From an uncultured Planctomycetaceae bacterium (lineage in GTDB: Bacteria > Planctomycetota > Planctomycetia > Pirellulales > UBA1268): a stretch of DNA of 5,149 bases. Of this stretch, positions 3,951 to 5,149 are shown in pieces. The notes below the pieces were generated by a model. The model was not told the DNA's origin and searched no databases. It saw only the letters and a program-made list of their open reading frames with translations. The DNA lies in assembly GCA_903885855.1 (NCBI GenBank), contig CAISKG010000048.1, forward strand, positions 1-5,149. Direction: 5' to 3'. The stretch's first letter is position 1, and each line of letters starts with the position of its first letter. The position numbers and the translations under genes were made by a program.

Positions 3951-5149
3951 ATGCCCCGCCCGACCGCCTCGCTGCCCGGCTGGGCGCCGCTCGGCGTGCT
4001 CGCGCTCTTGTGCGGCTCCCTCCCGGCGCGCGGCGAGGCTCCGTCGTTCGCGCACGGCGCCGTCGCCACCGTCCATCGGATCGCCACCGACGCGGGCGTG
4101 CAGGCGTTCCGCGACGGCGGCAACGCCGTCGACGCGGCGATCGTGGCCGGGCTCGTGCTGGGGGTGGTCGACGGCCACAACTCCGGCCTCGGGGGCGGCT
4201 GCCTCCTGCTCGTGCGGGCTCCCGACGGCACGATCGCCGCGATCGACGGCCGGGAGACCGCCCCCGCCGCGGCGACGCCGGGGATGTTCCTCCGCGACGG
4301 CCGCGCCGATCCCGCGCTCTCGCGCAGCGGCGCCCTGGCGGTCGCCGTGCCCGGGCAGGTCGCCGCGTTCCACGACGCGGTGACGTCGTTCGGCAGGCTG
4401 CCGTGGCGCTACCACTGCGGCGTCGCGGCGCGGATCGCGGCCGGGGGCTTCCCCGTCTCGGCGCACTATCGGTCGCGCGCGGCGGGGGTGCGCGACGAAC
4501 TGGCCGCCGATCCCGGCGCCCGGGCCATGTTCCTCGGCGCCGATGGAACGCCGCCCGAGGTGGGAGCGGTGCTGCGCCAGCCCGATCTGGCCCGGTCGCT
4601 CGAGGCCCTGGGCGCCGACGGGCCGGAGTGGTTCTACCGCGGGCCCTTCGCCGAGCGCGTGGGGGCATGGATGGCGGCCCACGGCGGCATCCTCGCCGCC
4701 GCCGATTTCGCCGCCTACCGCGCGGTGCGGCGCGAACCGATCCGCACCGCCTACCGCGACCGCACGATCGTCGGCTTCCCGCCGCCGAGCTCCGGCGGCG
4801 TCCACGTGGGGCAAATCCTCGGGATCCTCGATCGCCTCCCCCCCGCGGCGCTCGCTCCGGAGCCGGGTGCGGCCGAGCACCTCGTCGCCGAGGCGATGAA
4901 GCGCGCCTTCGCCGACCGCGCCTTCTGGCTCGGGGACGCCGATCATGTGCCGGTGCCGCGCGGCCTGCTCGACCCCGATTACCTCGCGGGCCTGGCCGCC
5001 GGGATCGATGCGCGCCGGGCCACGCCGGTCTCCTCGCACGGCACCCCGCCCCGCGCCGGGAGCGATCTCTTCCCGCCGGCCGCCCACACCACCCACACCA
5101 GCGCCGCCGACGCCGAGGGCTGGTGGGTGGCCTGCACGTCGACGGTGAA
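3951..5149 (+). CDS. ggt: Gamma-glutamyltransferase (glutathione hydrolase), N-terminal part, cut by window edge
   Basis: The frame runs 399 residues to the edge without a stop; the family is usually about 550-590, so roughly the last third is missing. Residues 1-28 form a signal peptide (MPRP, hydrophobic LGVLALLCGSL, end PARG); C21 is not in a lipobox, so a soluble periplasmic or extracellular enzyme is expected. Marks of the large subunit: QAFRDGGNAVDAAIVAGLVL (51-70), GHNSGLGGGCLLLVR (75-89), IDGRETAP (98-105, R101 matching the substrate-carboxylate arginine, E. coli R114), FPPPSSGGVHVGQIL (276-290) and AEAMKRAFADRAFWLGD (313-329). At 379-383 HTTHT precedes SAADAEGWWVACTSTV; by alignment with E. 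coli TTHYSVVD, T380 is the autoprocessing site and N-terminal nucleophile of the small subunit. The enzyme breaks the gamma-glutamyl bond of glutathione and related peptides by hydrolysis or transfer. The glycine-serine oxyanion loop and other small-subunit residues lie outside, so activity cannot be fully judged. Confidence 0.94.
   Translation, partial: MPRPTASLPGWAPLGVLALLCGSLPARGEAPSFAHGAVATVHRIATDAGVQAFRDGGNAVDAAIVAGLVLGVVDGHNSGLGGGCLLLVRAPDGTIAAIDGRETAPAAATPGMFLRDGRADPALSRSGALAVAVPGQVAAFHDAVTSFGRLPWRYHCGVAARIAAGGFPVSAHYRSRAAGVRDELAADPGARAMFLGADGTPPEVGAVLRQPDLARSLEALGADGPEWFYRGPFAERVGAWMAAHGGILAAADFAAYRAVRREPIRTAYRDRTIVGFPPPSSGGVHVGQILGILDRLPPAALAPEPGAAEHLVAEAMKRAFADRAFWLGDADHVPVPRGLLDPDYLAGLAAGIDARRATPVSSHGTPPRAGSDLFPPAAHTTHTSAADAEGWWVACTSTV

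Noticed and set aside
3951..4050. Lipoprotein signal at C21 of the gamma-glutamyltransferase.
   Set aside because: The residues before the cysteine are A-L-L, not a lipobox with G, A or S just before C; a standard signal peptidase site after PARG fits better.
2856..5096. A 746-codon minus-strand open frame opposite the DUF429 and gamma-glutamyltransferase genes.
   Set aside because: The translation is low-complexity, rich in R, G, A and H, with no recognisable motif, while the plus strand encodes two well-supported families with ribosome sites.
1..5149. Mobile element, defence system, CRISPR array or tRNA.
   Set aside because: No transposase, integrase, terminal repeats, regularly spaced repeats or cloverleaf were seen; the five genes are housekeeping or lineage-typical families and base composition looks even throughout.

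Overview
The window is very G+C-rich and densely coded. It looks like a chromosomal piece from a planctomycete (Planctomycetota) or a close relative. The strongest pointer is the leftmost gene, whose product joins a planctomycete-type cytochrome c domain (PSCyt1) to a DUF1549/PSCyt2 domain, an architecture greatly expanded in that phylum. The organism call rests on that architecture, base composition and short-spaced gene layout; no rRNA, tRNA or other phylogenetic marker is present.

Layout, left to right: (1) minus strand, 1-1277, N-terminal part of a secreted PSCyt1/DUF1549 protein running off the left edge; (2) plus strand, 1404-2333, a BtuF-like substrate-binding-fold protein with a GTG start and no signal peptide; (3) minus strand, 2359-3105, a small exported zinc metallopeptidase whose active-site pattern resembles anthrax lethal factor and the Pro-Pro endopeptidases; (4) plus strand, 3270-3914, a DUF429 protein (predicted RNase H-like fold); (5) plus strand, 3951 to the right edge, the signal peptide, large subunit and start of the small subunit of a gamma-glutamyltransferase. 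Orientation is - + - + +. There are two divergent promoter regions (1278-1403 and 3106-3269), one tight tail-to-tail junction (2334-2358) and one probable two-gene transcription unit (genes 4 and 5, 36 bases apart with a GC hairpin between them). No gene-free stretch reaches 300 bases.

The genes do not form a recognisable pathway. Three of the five products (1, 3, 5) are predicted to leave the cytoplasm, and all three signal peptides end in -ARG. Genes 2 and 4 look cytosolic. I found no CRISPR array, insertion sequence, tRNA, riboswitch or phage signature. The most interesting items are the lethal-factor-like active site in the metallopeptidase and a nine-base promoter-like word, GCTACACTC, placed at similar distances upstream of genes 2 and 3. 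I see no convincing undescribed multi-gene system here.
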